From NCBI GenBank assembly GCA_003670925.1, contig QWQG01000149.1:1-53085 (forward strand): 53,085 nt of DNA, read 5' to 3'. The translations under genes were made by a program, and so were the position numbers. Origin of the DNA: Planctomycetota bacterium. Lineage in GTDB: Bacteria; Planctomycetota; Planctomycetia; Planctomycetales; Planctomycetaceae. The first letter of the stretch is position 1; every line of letters starts with the position of its first letter. Of the stretch, positions 36,002 through 45,336 are shown in pieces. The notes below the pieces were generated by a model that had not been told where the DNA came from, searched no databases, and saw nothing but the letters and a program-made list of their open reading frames with translations.

Positions 36002-37483
36002 ATGTATACTTTGCTGACGGGTGCCACCGGATTGGTGGGACGATATCTGGTTCGTGACTTGCTTTTGAATGGTCATCAACTGGCTGTTGTTGTAAGGCCA
36101 TCTCGCCGCCAATCGCCACGCGAACGCATGGAAGAAATCATGCAGCACTGGGAACGTGAACTGGGCCGCCAATTGCCTAGACCCATTGTGCTCTCCGGTG
36201 ACATTACCGAAACAGGCTTCGGGCTTTCTGGTGAAGACACGGCATGGGTGAAGCAAAGCTGTGATGCAATCATCCACAGTGCCGCCATTTTGGAATTTTA
36301 TGGTAAAGATCGGGCCGCTGAGCCGTGGCGTACGAATCTGAACGGCACTCAAAACATGATTGATTTGTGCCGCGATCTGGAGATTCACGACATTCATTAC
36401 GTGTCCACAGCATACGTTGCTGGATATCAAGATGACCGCGTGATGGAGAGCAGTCTAGATGTCGGTCAGTCGTTCAGGAATGACTATGAAGAAAGCAAGT
36501 TCATGGCCGAATCGCTCGTGCGGGCGATTGACTTTGCCAACCATGTGACTGTCTATCGTCCTGCAGTCATCGCCGGCGATTCAAGCACGGGCTACACCAA
36601 CACCTACCACGGAATTTATTTGTATCTGCGGCTGATGGCATTGATGATCCCGACACTCCCCGTGGGACCGGACGGAAAACGTTACACCCCGATCCGCATG
36701 CGGATGACGGGTGACGAGAGGCGAAACATTATTCCCGTTGAATGGGTTTCGGCGGTGATGTGTCGTTTGTTCGAAACCAAGGAAGCCCGGGGACTGACGT
36801 ACCACATTGCTCCTGAGAATCCGATCACGTCAGGTCAGATCATTGAATACTGCGGAGACTGTTTCAACTCGACAGGTGCTACCTTCTGCGGACATGATGA
36901 AATTGATCCACCGGGTCCAAGCCGGGACGAAAACGAAGATCAATGGATGTTCGAAAGAATGTATTGGGAGAATGCTGAAACATACGCTCCGTACGAACGC
37001 AGCGACAATGTTTTTGATCTTTCAAACCTTAAACGATTTACAGGCGATATCGTTTGTCCCGATTTCGACCGCACGGTGATGAGCCGTTATATCGAATATG
37101 GAAATGAAGACCGCTGGGGCAAACGTAGAACTGAGACCGAGGGCGTGTCATTCTGGGCGGAAGAACAACTCGCAGCGTTATCACGTGAGCTGACGAAAAA
37201 CGGCGTACAGACGATCGGCTTGGATGTCAGTGGACCGGGTGGTTGCCAAGTGACAGCGGTTGTCTCGCGCGCCGGGATCCATTCGGTGGTACGCGGTTTG
37301 CCTGAGGATACGTTTCCAATACTGCACGTATCAAATGCAGAAATTGCCGAGATGCTTCAGTCGACCACGGCCAAGAATCTGGCAAAAGGTGACTGGGAGC
37401 TCCAGGAAGGGATGTCAGCTGAAGCCCTAAGCGAACTCCTGCTGGGTGCGTTCCAACCAGATTCAGTCGGATCGCGTGCTTGA
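36002..37483 (+). CDS. NAD(P)-dependent SDR, fatty-acyl-CoA-reductase-like, with extra C-terminal domain
   Basis: A 493-residue protein starting at ATG 36002, preceded by GAGGAGAAAC, an excellent ribosome site. The N-terminal extended-SDR domain starts with the NAD(P) motif LLTGATGLVGRYLV and has VVVRPSRR. The active site is YVSTAYVAGYQDD and, further on, YEESKFMAE, where YxxxK is the catalytic pair. The set resembles the NAD_binding_4 (male-sterility/fatty acyl reductase) family and thioester-reductase domains. The last 120 residues, from about FWAEEQLAALSREL, form a separate alpha/beta domain that I cannot assign. It may reduce an acyl thioester to aldehyde or alcohol; this is not proven. 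It is a single gene with its own terminator. Confidence 0.75.
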   Translation: MYTLLTGATGLVGRYLVRDLLLNGHQLAVVVRPSRRQSPRERMEEIMQHWERELGRQLPRPIVLSGDITETGFGLSGEDTAWVKQSCDAIIHSAAILEFYGKDRAAEPWRTNLNGTQNMIDLCRDLEIHDIHYVSTAYVAGYQDDRVMESSLDVGQSFRNDYEESKFMAESLVRAIDFANHVTVYRPAVIAGDSSTGYTNTYHGIYLYLRLMALMIPTLPVGPDGKRYTPIRMRMTGDERRNIIPVEWVSAVMCRLFETKEARGLTYHIAPENPITSGQIIEYCGDCFNSTGATFCGHDEIDPPGPSRDENEDQWMFERMYWENAETYAPYERSDNVFDLSNLKRFTGDIVCPDFDRTVMSRYIEYGNEDRWGKRRTETEGVSFWAEEQLAALSRELTKNGVQTIGLDVSGPGGCQVTAVVSRAGIHSVVRGLPEDTFPILHVSNAEIAEMLQSTTAKNLAKGDWELQEGMSAEALSELLLGAFQPDSVGSRA

Positions 37484-37544
37484 TTTGGTGACTCGATTCG
37501 TTCCCACGGATCCCGACGTTGGCTTTGCGTTGCTAGCAGTCAAT

Positions 37545-37577
37545 AATGGCCGCCCATGAGGGTGGCCATTTTTTTTT
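37545..37577 (+). terminator. Intrinsic terminator after the SDR gene
   Basis: A stem of 11 pairs, AATGGCCGCCC-ATGA-GGGTGGCCATT, with one G-T pair and a four-base loop (37545-37570), ends directly in a run of nine T (37569-37577). This is a textbook Rho-independent terminator, 61 bases downstream of the SDR stop codon. It also shows that the SDR gene is not co-transcribed with the gene at 37856. Confidence 0.9.
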
Positions 37578-37855
37578 CCACCTCCGGCTGGGTAGCGTCT
37601 GTCGCGCTGCGTTCATCAGAATTCACGGACAGATGTCATCCCGAATCCTCGGCCACTTCCTGTCTGCTGGGCGGACTTCGGCTTCGGGCCGCATGCGAAA
37701 GCGTTCGAGCCTGCTGTGGCAAGTCGGACGGCGATCCAGTTGGTCATAATTGTTACCATGGAATTGCTGTTTGATCATACCTGAACTTTGCGTTCCCGCC
37801 ATGAACTGATCAGAATAACGGTTTTCTTAAGTCGTGTCCCTTTTTTAGACGGGTC

Positions 37856-39685
37856 ATGTGTGTGTTCTGTCGATGTGCCATTTTCATTTTTCTGATTGCC
37901 AGCTCAATTCTGTCTGTCGGCCAACGAGCGACAGCGTCTGCCCCGAAGGCACTGCATCCGATTTCAGTGACGGAAGCCAGCATCTTTGTCACGCGTTCAA
38001 AAGCTATTGTGCGGATTCAGATGTTTGCCGAGGATCTGATTTTGTTTCAGGGGCTTGAACCAAACGATCAGGACCGTATCTCACCGGAAGACCTCACACG
38101 CGGCTTGGCCGACCACCGGCAGTTTTTGTTGGAACGCGTGACTCTGCGTGACGCCAAAGGCGAACCAATCAAGGGAGAAGTCACCGATGTTAAGCCGTTC
38201 GTTATTCCGGTCGACGGAATCCTCAGCACCGACATGATGCTGCATACGGCAACGTACGAACTGGAGTTTTCATTTTCAGAGCCGCCTGAATTCCTGACAA
38301 TTCAACAGGATATGAGTGATGAGAACTTTATCATTCCCAGTGAGATGAAACTCACCGTGCATCAATCCGGCACGGCGTTAAATTATACCGAATCACTACT
38401 GCCCGGAGCTTCGACGTCTGTGCGTTTTGACTGGGAGCAGGGCATCACCGAAGATGCGTCAGACGCTGAATGGGAGACGTGGTTTTCCAAACAGCGTGAA
38501 GCGACGCTCGGAATCACCAGTTACAGCAGCGTCTATTCGTTCGTGTACATCGAGCCTAACGAAATTCGGCACGAAATTCTCATTCCCCTCGCGACACTGA
38601 AGACCATTTTGCCGGTGAAGAGTCGAGACGCGTCGTTTATTGAGATCGATGAGCAAGATCCCATTCGGGCTTTGATTCGGGATTGGCTGCGGGACGAAAA
38701 TCCAGTCACGATCAACGGGATCCGGGTGTTACCCGAGTTTTCTCGGATTGACTTTTACGGCCTTGATCTTCGCGATTTTGCCGCACAGGCGGCGGAGCAG
38801 AAAGTCAGCCTTGCCAGTGGCCGGATCGGCATCATTCTACGCTATCGAGCACCAGACGATGCCGTCCGTGAGACTACTATTACGTGGGAAAAATACTATT
38901 CAAAGATGAACAAGATTCAGTCCATTGTGATCTCGTATCCGGATCGAATCGACCGTTTTGAATTTTCAAAGCATAACAAGGCCGTCGACAATGTGCTCCA
39001 GTGGACATGCGATCCTACGGCCCTGCCGCAACCGATCAAACTCGTTCCCGCTGTCCTCGTTTCGCCACCGAAACTGATGATTCCCGTTGGCAGTCTGATC
39101 TGCTTGGCAATTGCGTTTGTCAGCCTGCGGATTTCGAAGACGTCCGTTCGTTTGGTGGTCAGCGGCGCAGCATTCATGCTGGCGATCGCAGGTTGGCGTT
39201 CTGCGGGTTTCGCCATCGAACATCCATGGCGGCGACCGCCAGAGTTGAGTGAAACGCAAGCGACTGAGATTTTTGAAAAACTGCATCAGGGTGTTTATCG
39301 TTCGCTGGATTTTGGGAGCGAGGATCGCGTTTACGACGTGCTCGCGACCAGCGTGGACGGCACCTTGCTGGAGAAACTCTATTTGCAGTTGCATCAAAGT
39401 CTGGAAATGCGAGAACAGAGTGGTGCCGTGGCCCGAATTCAGTCAATCAAATACGACAGTGGCAAACAGGCATCCCGGCCTTTGACCACGGTGCCGTGGC
39501 CTGGCTTTGAGTACAGTTCCACGTGGACCGTGGCAGGTACCGTCGAACACTGGGGACACATTCACGAACGCCAGAATCGCTTCGACGCAGTTTTTACGAT
39601 TGAACCACGCGATGGCAACTGGAAAATCACGCGGATGGATATTGCCAACCAACAACAGATCGCCGCAAAAACTCGCCTGCGATAG
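37856..39685 (+). CDS. Hypothetical secreted/membrane protein
   Basis: A 609-residue protein with a signal peptide (CRCAIFIFLIASSILSVGQ). Residues about 35-390 are beta-rich with no recognisable motif and would lie outside the cytoplasm. Two hydrophobic helices follow, near 400-445 (MIPVGSLICLAIAFVSL and VVSGAAFMLAIAGW). The last 150 residues (from HPWRRPPELSETQATEIF) form an alpha/beta domain with the ending NWKITRMDIANQQQI, reminiscent of an NTF2-like or SnoaL-like fold, which is a weak guess. No family is named. It starts at ATG 37856 and stands alone between the terminator and the DUF1805 gene, 116 bases upstream of the latter. Confidence 0.6.
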   Translation: MCVFCRCAIFIFLIASSILSVGQRATASAPKALHPISVTEASIFVTRSKAIVRIQMFAEDLILFQGLEPNDQDRISPEDLTRGLADHRQFLLERVTLRDAKGEPIKGEVTDVKPFVIPVDGILSTDMMLHTATYELEFSFSEPPEFLTIQQDMSDENFIIPSEMKLTVHQSGTALNYTESLLPGASTSVRFDWEQGITEDASDAEWETWFSKQREATLGITSYSSVYSFVYIEPNEIRHEILIPLATLKTILPVKSRDASFIEIDEQDPIRALIRDWLRDENPVTINGIRVLPEFSRIDFYGLDLRDFAAQAAEQKVSLASGRIGIILRYRAPDDAVRETTITWEKYYSKMNKIQSIVISYPDRIDRFEFSKHNKAVDNVLQWTCDPTALPQPIKLVPAVLVSPPKLMIPVGSLICLAIAFVSLRISKTSVRLVVSGAAFMLAIAGWRSAGFAIEHPWRRPPELSETQATEIFEKLHQGVYRSLDFGSEDRVYDVLATSVDGTLLEKLYLQLHQSLEMREQSGAVARIQSIKYDSGKQASRPLTTVPWPGFEYSSTWTVAGTVEHWGHIHERQNRFDAVFTIEPRDGNWKITRMDIANQQQIAAKTRLR

Positions 39686-39801
39686 TCGGAAACCAGATCA
39701 GTCCTTCAACTCGTACGCCATTGAGATTTCGCAAAAAAACGATGCATTGTGTGCATGCAAAGGCGCCTGCGAAGATACCGTTTAATAAAAGTCTCAGAAC
39801 C

Positions 39802-40131
39802 ATGAGTATTGACCGTCTGGTTTCCTCCCAAGGCATCCTGAAAACTGCTGATGGGGACGTCCTAGGATGCAGCTACCGCTGGCCTAGTGGTCAGTACTGT
39901 GCGATTCATACCGATCGTGGCATCATAGGTTGTGGCCTCTATGATTGCTCAGTCGCCACTCGTTTCGGGATGGCGCTCGCCATTGCGCGGGGAACGCCCG
40001 AACATCCGCTGTTCGAACCTGCGGATCTGCTGACTGCTTGCATTGTTGAAGTGAGCGTTTCTGCCGGACAGCTGGGAATCTTCGTTGGTATGACCGGAGC
40101 TGAGGCTCTGCATCAAATGCTGAAAGAATGA
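39802..40131 (+). CDS. DUF1805 family protein
   Basis: A 109-residue protein matching the DUF1805 (YunC-like) family: the block GQYCAIHTDRGIIGCGLYDC followed by RFGMALAIARGTPEHPLFEPADLL is the family core. The function of this family is unknown; it forms small alpha/beta oligomers. Start ATG 39802 is chosen because it gives the family length; the frame is open to 39721. Its stop shares ATGA with the start of the methyltransferase gene, so the two are very likely translated together. Confidence 0.75.
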   Translation: MSIDRLVSSQGILKTADGDVLGCSYRWPSGQYCAIHTDRGIIGCGLYDCSVATRFGMALAIARGTPEHPLFEPADLLTACIVEVSVSAGQLGIFVGMTGAEALHQMLKE

Positions 40132-40820
40132 TGATGCTTGGGATGCGACAGAGTCAATGTCATTCCGGCAGCGACGACGACAGCTGCAGGGAAAGTTGCA
40201 CCCTGTGCGGCGGCGCGTCTGAATTTTTCCACAAGGACTCTGCTCGCCGCTATTTTCGTTGCCAAGGCTGCAGGCTTGTAATGGCTGACCCTCGAACATG
40301 GCCGACCCGTGAAGATGAAAAATCGTATTACGATTTGCACCAGAATGCCCCAAGCGACTTGGGTTATCGCCGTTTTCTGAATCGCATCTTCGAACCCCTG
40401 AATGCTCGTCTGGCTGCCAAGAGCCGCGGACTTGATTTTGGCAGTGGCCCCGGGCCCACACTTTCAGTGATGTTTACTGAGGCGGGACACATCATGCAGA
40501 TCTACGATCCGTTCTATGCTCCCGCACCAGCCGTCTTGCAGAGTCAGTATGATTTTGTCACTGCCAGCGAAGTGGTGGAACATTTCCATCAACCTGGGGA
40601 TGAGTTTGCGAAGTTATGGTCACTCGTGAATCCTCGCGGATGGCTAGGCATCATGACAAAACGTCTCCGCAATCCGGACTCGTTCACGCGGTGGCACTAC
40701 AAGCAGGATCCTACCCACGTGAGTTTCTTTTCACTGGAAACCTTTCACTGGCTGGCTGATCACCTGCAGGCCGAATGTACTGTCCACGGAGACGATGTGG
40801 TCCTCTTCCAGCGACGATGA
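40128..40820 (+). CDS. SAM-dependent methyltransferase with N-terminal zinc ribbon
   Basis: A 230-residue protein. It starts within ATGATGATG at 40128, so the exact first codon is uncertain. An N-terminal zinc ribbon is formed by Cys24, Cys27 (CTLC) and Cys45, Cys48 (CQGC). The methyltransferase domain follows, with motif I GLDFGSGPGPTLS (about 99-111), the acidic motif MQIYDP and the later FDFVTASEVVEHFHQP-like block (here YDFVTASEVVEH). This is the Methyltransf_23 class, whose members modify small molecules, sugars or lipids. The partner DUF1805 gene overlaps by four bases. No substrate can be named. Confidence 0.8.
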   Translation: MMMLGMRQSQCHSGSDDDSCRESCTLCGGASEFFHKDSARRYFRCQGCRLVMADPRTWPTREDEKSYYDLHQNAPSDLGYRRFLNRIFEPLNARLAAKSRGLDFGSGPGPTLSVMFTEAGHIMQIYDPFYAPAPAVLQSQYDFVTASEVVEHFHQPGDEFAKLWSLVNPRGWLGIMTKRLRNPDSFTRWHYKQDPTHVSFFSLETFHWLADHLQAECTVHGDDVVLFQRR

Positions 40821-40900
40821 CCTGAAAGTGAGTTGCTGACACGTGAACGGCAGCGTGTCTCGTTTGCCGGTCGCTTTCTTTTACGTGCAGCACGCTGCAT

Positions 40901-41446
40901 TTAGATCTCACCATCCAATGCCATCTGATGGAAGCAGTGCGTGACTTTGTCTTGATTTTCGAGCAACCAGTCAATTGTCGGTTCATTTCTCATGGCTTTG
41001 CCGATTGCTTTTGAGATGGCAGCGCGATGTGTGCGGAAGAGGATTTCGTAATCGACATCTGCGGTGATCACAGCTGGGTCTAGCCAGACGGATACGATAA
41101 TGCCCAAGTCGTTCGCTTTTTCTTTCGGAATATCGCCCGCGCGGACTGCATCAAGGACGCCATTGGCAATTGCGGCCTGCACTGTCCCCATCAAGATATT
41201 GGTATACTTCTCGTTTTTCACCGTCACCTTGCTGACCATCACGGTCACGGGCCGCACTTGGACATCACAATTCAGGATCGCGAAAACTTTGGAATGCCCT
41301 TTCGACTGATCACCCATCAGATTGGCGATCGCATTTCCAACCGGTCCATCAAGTTCCCCGATCACAACTTCTGGCTCAGCGGCTGACCAGCCTGCTTCAT
41401 CTTCGACCAACGCTTCGCCAGTACGCATGACAATTCTCTGAGACAT
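40901..41446 (-). CDS. Formaldehyde-activating enzyme (Fae) homologue lacking the usual active-site His
   Basis: A 181-residue protein with clear Fae-family blocks: GEALV at 10-14, AIANLMGDQSKGHSKVFAIL, then TVMVSKVTVKN, and VQAAIANGVLDAVRAGDIPK followed by LGIIVSVWLDP. Fae condenses formaldehyde with tetrahydromethanopterin, a pathway known in planctomycetes. In classical Fae the motif EVAHIDLIIG supplies a catalytic histidine; here the aligned segment is SAAEPEVVIG, with Glu24 at the His position and a two-residue insertion. The protein may therefore be a Fae-like paralogue that binds pterin or aldehydes without full Fae activity. It starts at ATG 41446 with AGGAA just before it, 33 bases after the end of rnpB. 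Confidence 0.8.
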   Translation of the reverse strand: MSQRIVMRTGEALVEDEAGWSAAEPEVVIGELDGPVGNAIANLMGDQSKGHSKVFAILNCDVQVRPVTVMVSKVTVKNEKYTNILMGTVQAAIANGVLDAVRAGDIPKEKANDLGIIVSVWLDPAVITADVDYEILFRTHRAAISKAIGKAMRNEPTIDWLLENQDKVTHCFHQMALDGEI

Positions 41447-41479
41447 TTCCTAAACCTTTGTTGAATCATAAAAATAAAA

Positions 41480-41873
<394 letters not shown>

Positions 41874-41875
41874 GG

Positions 41876-41904
41876 TATTGTGGAAATTCCTGTGCGTTTA
41901 GCAA
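41876..41904 (-). promoter_or_regulatory. Candidate rnpB promoter
   Basis: On the minus strand TTGCTA (41899-41904) and ACAATA (41876-41881) are separated by 17 bases, close to the -35 and -10 consensus of the housekeeping sigma factor. Transcription would start within a few bases of the 5' end of the RNase P RNA. The -35 part lies just after the moaA coding frame, so rnpB has its own start even though it follows the moa genes. Confidence 0.5.
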
Positions 41905-41917
41905 TCGAGTCCGTAAC

Positions 41918-42976
41918 TTAACCGCCAATTGAGTACATCGGGCGATCTGGCTGCACAAACTTTGCCGAATTGATCTCATGGCCTTCGTTCTTGGCTGCAA
42001 TGCAGGCCAACATCAATTCCGCGATCTCAGCATCGGTCCCGCCCGACCTGAGCGTGGTCTTAACGTCGGTCTCTTCATGACTGAACAGGCAATTGCGAAA
42101 CTTGCCGTCCGCCGTGACGCGAAACCGATTGCAGCTGGCACAAAACGGCTGGCTCACACTAGCGATTAGTCCAATCCGGCCGCGACCGTCGGCGAATTCG
42201 TAATCTTGGGCTGGTGCGTGTGTTGCCGCATTCCCGATGATTGCCAGCGGACCGTTCGCAACCACGACCATTGTGTTGGCTCCGACAGGCCTGAGTGGCC
42301 CGAATTCGGACTCTAGAATGGCGATGATCTCATGCGCAAACAACACTTTGTCCCGTTGCCATTGACCATCAGCGTCGAGCGGCATAAATTCGATGAAACG
42401 GACAATCGTTTCCGTGTCTCGCGCCATGTGACCGAATGGTACGATCTGATCTTCCGTCAGGCCACGGACCGATACGGCATTCAATTTAATAGGCGAAAAC
42501 CCTGCCGCACGCGCTGCCTGAATTCCTAAAAGTACGCGTTCATATCCATCGCGACGTGTGACAGCCTTGAAGACCGTCGCATCTAACGCATCGAGGCTAA
42601 TGTTGAGTCGTTTCAGACCGGCATCTTTTAGAAGTTGCGCCTGTTCGTCTAACAGAATTCCATTCGTAGTCAGCCCGATGTCGCGAATTCCGGGTACTGC
42701 CGCAAGCCGTTGGACAAGCAAATGTAGGTCGCGGCGGACAAGCGGTTCGCCACCCGTGAGGCGAATTCGATCGATACCAAGCGTCGTACCGACACGGACG
42801 ATGCGTTCGATGTCTTCAAACGTCAGCAGATGCTCCTTGGGCATGAAATCCACGTTATCCGCTGGCATACAGTAAAAGCAGCGAATGTTACAACGATCTG
42901 TGACGCTGATGCGCAGATTGTTGTGGAGACGACCAAAGCGATCAAGCAGACGTCGTGGTGATTGGGTGTGGTTCAT
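41918..42976 (-). CDS. moaA: GTP 3',8-cyclase MoaA
   Basis: A radical-SAM enzyme that starts molybdenum cofactor synthesis by cyclising GTP. Of 352 residues, the first Fe-S site is CNIRCFYC (Cys29, Cys33, Cys36), with GGEPLVRRDL following. The second, GTP-binding cluster is in FCASCNRFRVTADGKFRNCL. The C-terminal Gly-Gly (YSIGG), needed for activity in known MoaA, is present. Length is normal. ATG 42976 shares ATGA with the moaE stop. It is the last gene of moaD-moaE-moaA. Confidence 0.95.
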   Translation of the reverse strand: MNHTQSPRRLLDRFGRLHNNLRISVTDRCNIRCFYCMPADNVDFMPKEHLLTFEDIERIVRVGTTLGIDRIRLTGGEPLVRRDLHLLVQRLAAVPGIRDIGLTTNGILLDEQAQLLKDAGLKRLNISLDALDATVFKAVTRRDGYERVLLGIQAARAAGFSPIKLNAVSVRGLTEDQIVPFGHMARDTETIVRFIEFMPLDADGQWQRDKVLFAHEIIAILESEFGPLRPVGANTMVVVANGPLAIIGNAATHAPAQDYEFADGRGRIGLIASVSQPFCASCNRFRVTADGKFRNCLFSHEETDVKTTLRSGGTDAEIAELMLACIAAKNEGHEINSAKFVQPDRPMYSIGG

Positions 42977-43443
42977 TCTGGTTGCTCACTGTCAATGGTC
43001 TCTGAATGTGACACAGCCCCGGAACTCTTAACAGGCTCCGCGGGCAGCCATTCCATCCGACCGTCAGCATAGTGCTCCTTCTTCCAAATTGGCACACTGT
43101 GTTTCAGCGTGTCGATCAGCCATCTACCGGCTTCGAAAGCCTGAGCGCGGTGCGGCGAACTGACAACAACAGCCACCGCGATATCTCCGAGTGCCAGTTG
43201 TCCGTAGCGATGCGACATCGCCACTTCGATCACTGAGAATTGTGCCCGGACTTCCGCCTCAAGGCGTTGCATTGCGGCCGTCGCCATTTCGGGAAACGCT
43301 TCGTATTCTAGCCATGCCGTCCGCGCCTCACCGGTGAACTCACGCACCGTCCCCAGAAACAGCACGACCGCACCCGCCTGATGACTGCGCACGGATTCGG
43401 TCAGTAACGTAAAATCAATCGGTTGCTGAGTCAATTCGATCAC
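42973..43443 (-). CDS. moaE: Molybdopterin synthase catalytic subunit MoaE
   Basis: MoaE forms a heterotetramer with MoaD and turns cyclic pyranopterin phosphate into molybdopterin. Of 156 residues, the family blocks are AGAVVLFLGTVREFTGE, MATAAMQRLEAEVRAQF, HRYGQLALGDIAVAVVVSSPHR and the active-site Lys region PIWKKEHYADG. The C-terminus is about 20 residues longer than the core and polar. GTG 43443 begins two bases after the moaD stop; the stop overlaps moaA. Confidence 0.93.
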   Translation of the reverse strand: MIELTQQPIDFTLLTESVRSHQAGAVVLFLGTVREFTGEARTAWLEYEAFPEMATAAMQRLEAEVRAQFSVIEVAMSHRYGQLALGDIAVAVVVSSPHRAQAFEAGRWLIDTLKHSVPIWKKEHYADGRMEWLPAEPVKSSGAVSHSETIDSEQPE

Positions 43444-43445
43444 AA

Positions 43446-43691
43446 TTAACCTCCGCTTACAGGCGGAAAACAGGCCACCACATCGGTCTCCTGCAGCACC
43501 CGATCGTCTGAGGCATAATCGTGATTCACAGCCCAGAGCAAGGTTCCTGTCCTCGTTGCCAATGCCGGCAATGACTGCAGCAATGCCACACGTGCCTGAG
43601 CGACAGTAGCGGCCTCTGGAAGGTGCAGTTCAAACGATTCACAACCCGCGATTTCGCGAGCGGCGGAGAAAAGTAAAATAGACAGTTTCAT
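43446..43691 (-). CDS. moaD: Molybdopterin synthase sulfur carrier subunit MoaD
   Basis: An 81-residue ubiquitin-fold sulfur carrier. It ends in the required Gly-Gly (FPPVSGG), which receives the thiocarboxylate, and shows KLSILLFSAAREIAGCESFELHL at the N-terminus (shown in part). Length is normal. It starts at ATG 43691 and is the first gene of the moaDEA operon; other Moco genes are not in the window. Confidence 0.92.
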   Translation of the reverse strand: MKLSILLFSAAREIAGCESFELHLPEAATVAQARVALLQSLPALATRTGTLLWAVNHDYASDDRVLQETDVVACFPPVSGG

Positions 43692-43767
43692 GCGGACGCT
43701 TCATAGCAGGTTCACCGCCGATGTCATGCTATCCAAGCAGGCTTCCGCAGGTTCCTCTCGGAAGTTC

Positions 43768-44988
43768 TCACGAAACCGGAACCTCAGCATCCTCAATTCG
43801 ACTTGAATAACCGTATTGCTCAAAGATCCATTTGATGCGCCCGTAAATTTTTTGCATCATTTGGCGATCCATGCGGAACGAATTCTTTTTATAGGCCATT
43901 AATTCCGACAATTCCGCCTTGATCAATGGTTCGACCAACGACCAACTTTCCAATCCCAGAACTTTGTAAATCTGCGCGACTTCACCAAGGGGATCGACCT
44001 CCAAGTCCTCAAACCGTATTTCGTGAAGGTTGCCGGCAGGAATAAGCGACTTCGTGTCCTCGTACGTGCGAATGCACTTCTCGTACATCATCACCATTTC
44101 ATCTTCGCTGCCTTCCATGCTGTTTGGAAATAACGCGTTCTCAGCAAACATCGTTTGCCGCAGATGCATCGACGAATTGTAGACAGCGTATGGATCGCGA
44201 TAAATGTAGACAAACTTTGCGTTTGGAAACATCTCCAGCAGGGTTGCCACACGGTACGTGTGGCTGGGCGATTTCAATACCACCGGCCGGTTTTTGCGAA
44301 TTGTCAACTTTTTAATCAGCCTCAGCAAAGACGCCTTCCATGTGGTTCTTTCGTCTTCAGTCATATCGCGTGGATCATAAAACCGCCCGTAAATATCCTG
44401 ACGCATAGGGAATCCCGTCATTAGATACGGTGACAATCCGCAGTCAATTGCCAAAGCAATTTCATCTTCCTGCGGGGTGTGCCAAGTCGTCGCCATGTTG
44501 TCCATCGGCCGCGTCTTGGGAATAATATACTTTGTCAGCTTTGTGACGATGCCTTCCGTGAGCAAAAAATTTCCGGGATACAGGCACTGGTATAGATTAG
44601 CGTAGGTCATCTCCGGATCCATGGTCATCAAATTGTGCAGCAATGTCGTGCCGCTCCGCCAGTGTCCAAGAATAAAGATTGGCGGATGTTCTACTTCCGT
44701 GCCCGCAACCTTGCGCCCGTAAACAATTGACTCAAGCAGATTTTGGGCGGACGTAAGTACGCTCAAGGCCGTGATCGACGCCCAGCGAAAAGCATATGGC
44801 ATTGTGAATTTCGGCTTATAACTGAGCAGCCGCAACCAGCCGCTTACCCCCAAGCCGTGCCACATGCAGATGACGCCCTGACGCGACACCTTTACTTGAG
44901 CGTCCTGCAGGTTGAGGACTGAGGTTTGTCCTACACGCTCGGAATGAGTTGAGTTTGCCATTTTTAACGGGATGGTTGAGTTCACCAT
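43768..44988 (-). CDS. Sulfotransferase family protein
   Basis: A 406-residue PAPS-dependent sulfotransferase-like protein. The 5'-phosphosulfate loop is FILGHWRSGTTLLHNLM (about 103-119) and the 3'-phosphate-binding part is KFVYIYRDPYAVYNSS. Start ATG 44988 (MVNSTIPLKMA) is preferred; an upstream GTG at 45063 would add a hydrophobic stretch of about 20 residues, possibly a membrane anchor, and has AAGG close before it, so it cannot be excluded. It would transfer sulfate to a sugar or lipid; the acceptor is unknown. The ATP sulfurylase gene at 51155 lies nearby but is not linked to it. Confidence 0.8.
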   Translation of the reverse strand: MVNSTIPLKMANSTHSERVGQTSVLNLQDAQVKVSRQGVICMWHGLGVSGWLRLLSYKPKFTMPYAFRWASITALSVLTSAQNLLESIVYGRKVAGTEVEHPPIFILGHWRSGTTLLHNLMTMDPEMTYANLYQCLYPGNFLLTEGIVTKLTKYIIPKTRPMDNMATTWHTPQEDEIALAIDCGLSPYLMTGFPMRQDIYGRFYDPRDMTEDERTTWKASLLRLIKKLTIRKNRPVVLKSPSHTYRVATLLEMFPNAKFVYIYRDPYAVYNSSMHLRQTMFAENALFPNSMEGSEDEMVMMYEKCIRTYEDTKSLIPAGNLHEIRFEDLEVDPLGEVAQIYKVLGLESWSLVEPLIKAELSELMAYKKNSFRMDRQMMQKIYGRIKWIFEQYGYSSRIEDAEVPVS

Positions 44989-45336
44989 CGGTGCGTATCC
45001 AAATCGATAGAAATTCAAGCAAGACGATATCAGTAGGAATAGTATCGGTACAACCGAAATCACGTGCCTTACCCAAATGCCTTCGAAAGTTTATTCCGGT
45101 TAATTTTGATCGATTGCTGTCCTTGCGGCTTCCCCAACCGCATTTTCCCGTGGATCATAGAACCCGGATTTGAAACAAGCCTGCTCAGGTTTGTACACCT
45201 TCGGCAAGGATTCACCTACATTGAGTGTGAACATTTAGCATTCCTCAAGGGCTCGTTGGCTCAAGAAATGCGTTTTTGTGATGGCAGCCCGCGGGCGGCC
45301 GCGTTTTAAATCACACCGCTGCTTCGGGAGTTTGCT
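44989..45336. promoter_or_regulatory. Divergent spacer between sulfotransferase and vWA genes
   Basis: About 350 bases between diverging genes, or 270 if the sulfotransferase starts at 45063. Promoters for both are expected; I see no convincing consensus pair. The right end contains CGGGAG, the ribosome site of the vWA gene. Confidence 0.3.

Noticed and set aside
35870-36430. 186-codon minus-strand frame
   Set aside because: Opposite the SDR gene, whose NAD motif and ribosome site are clear.
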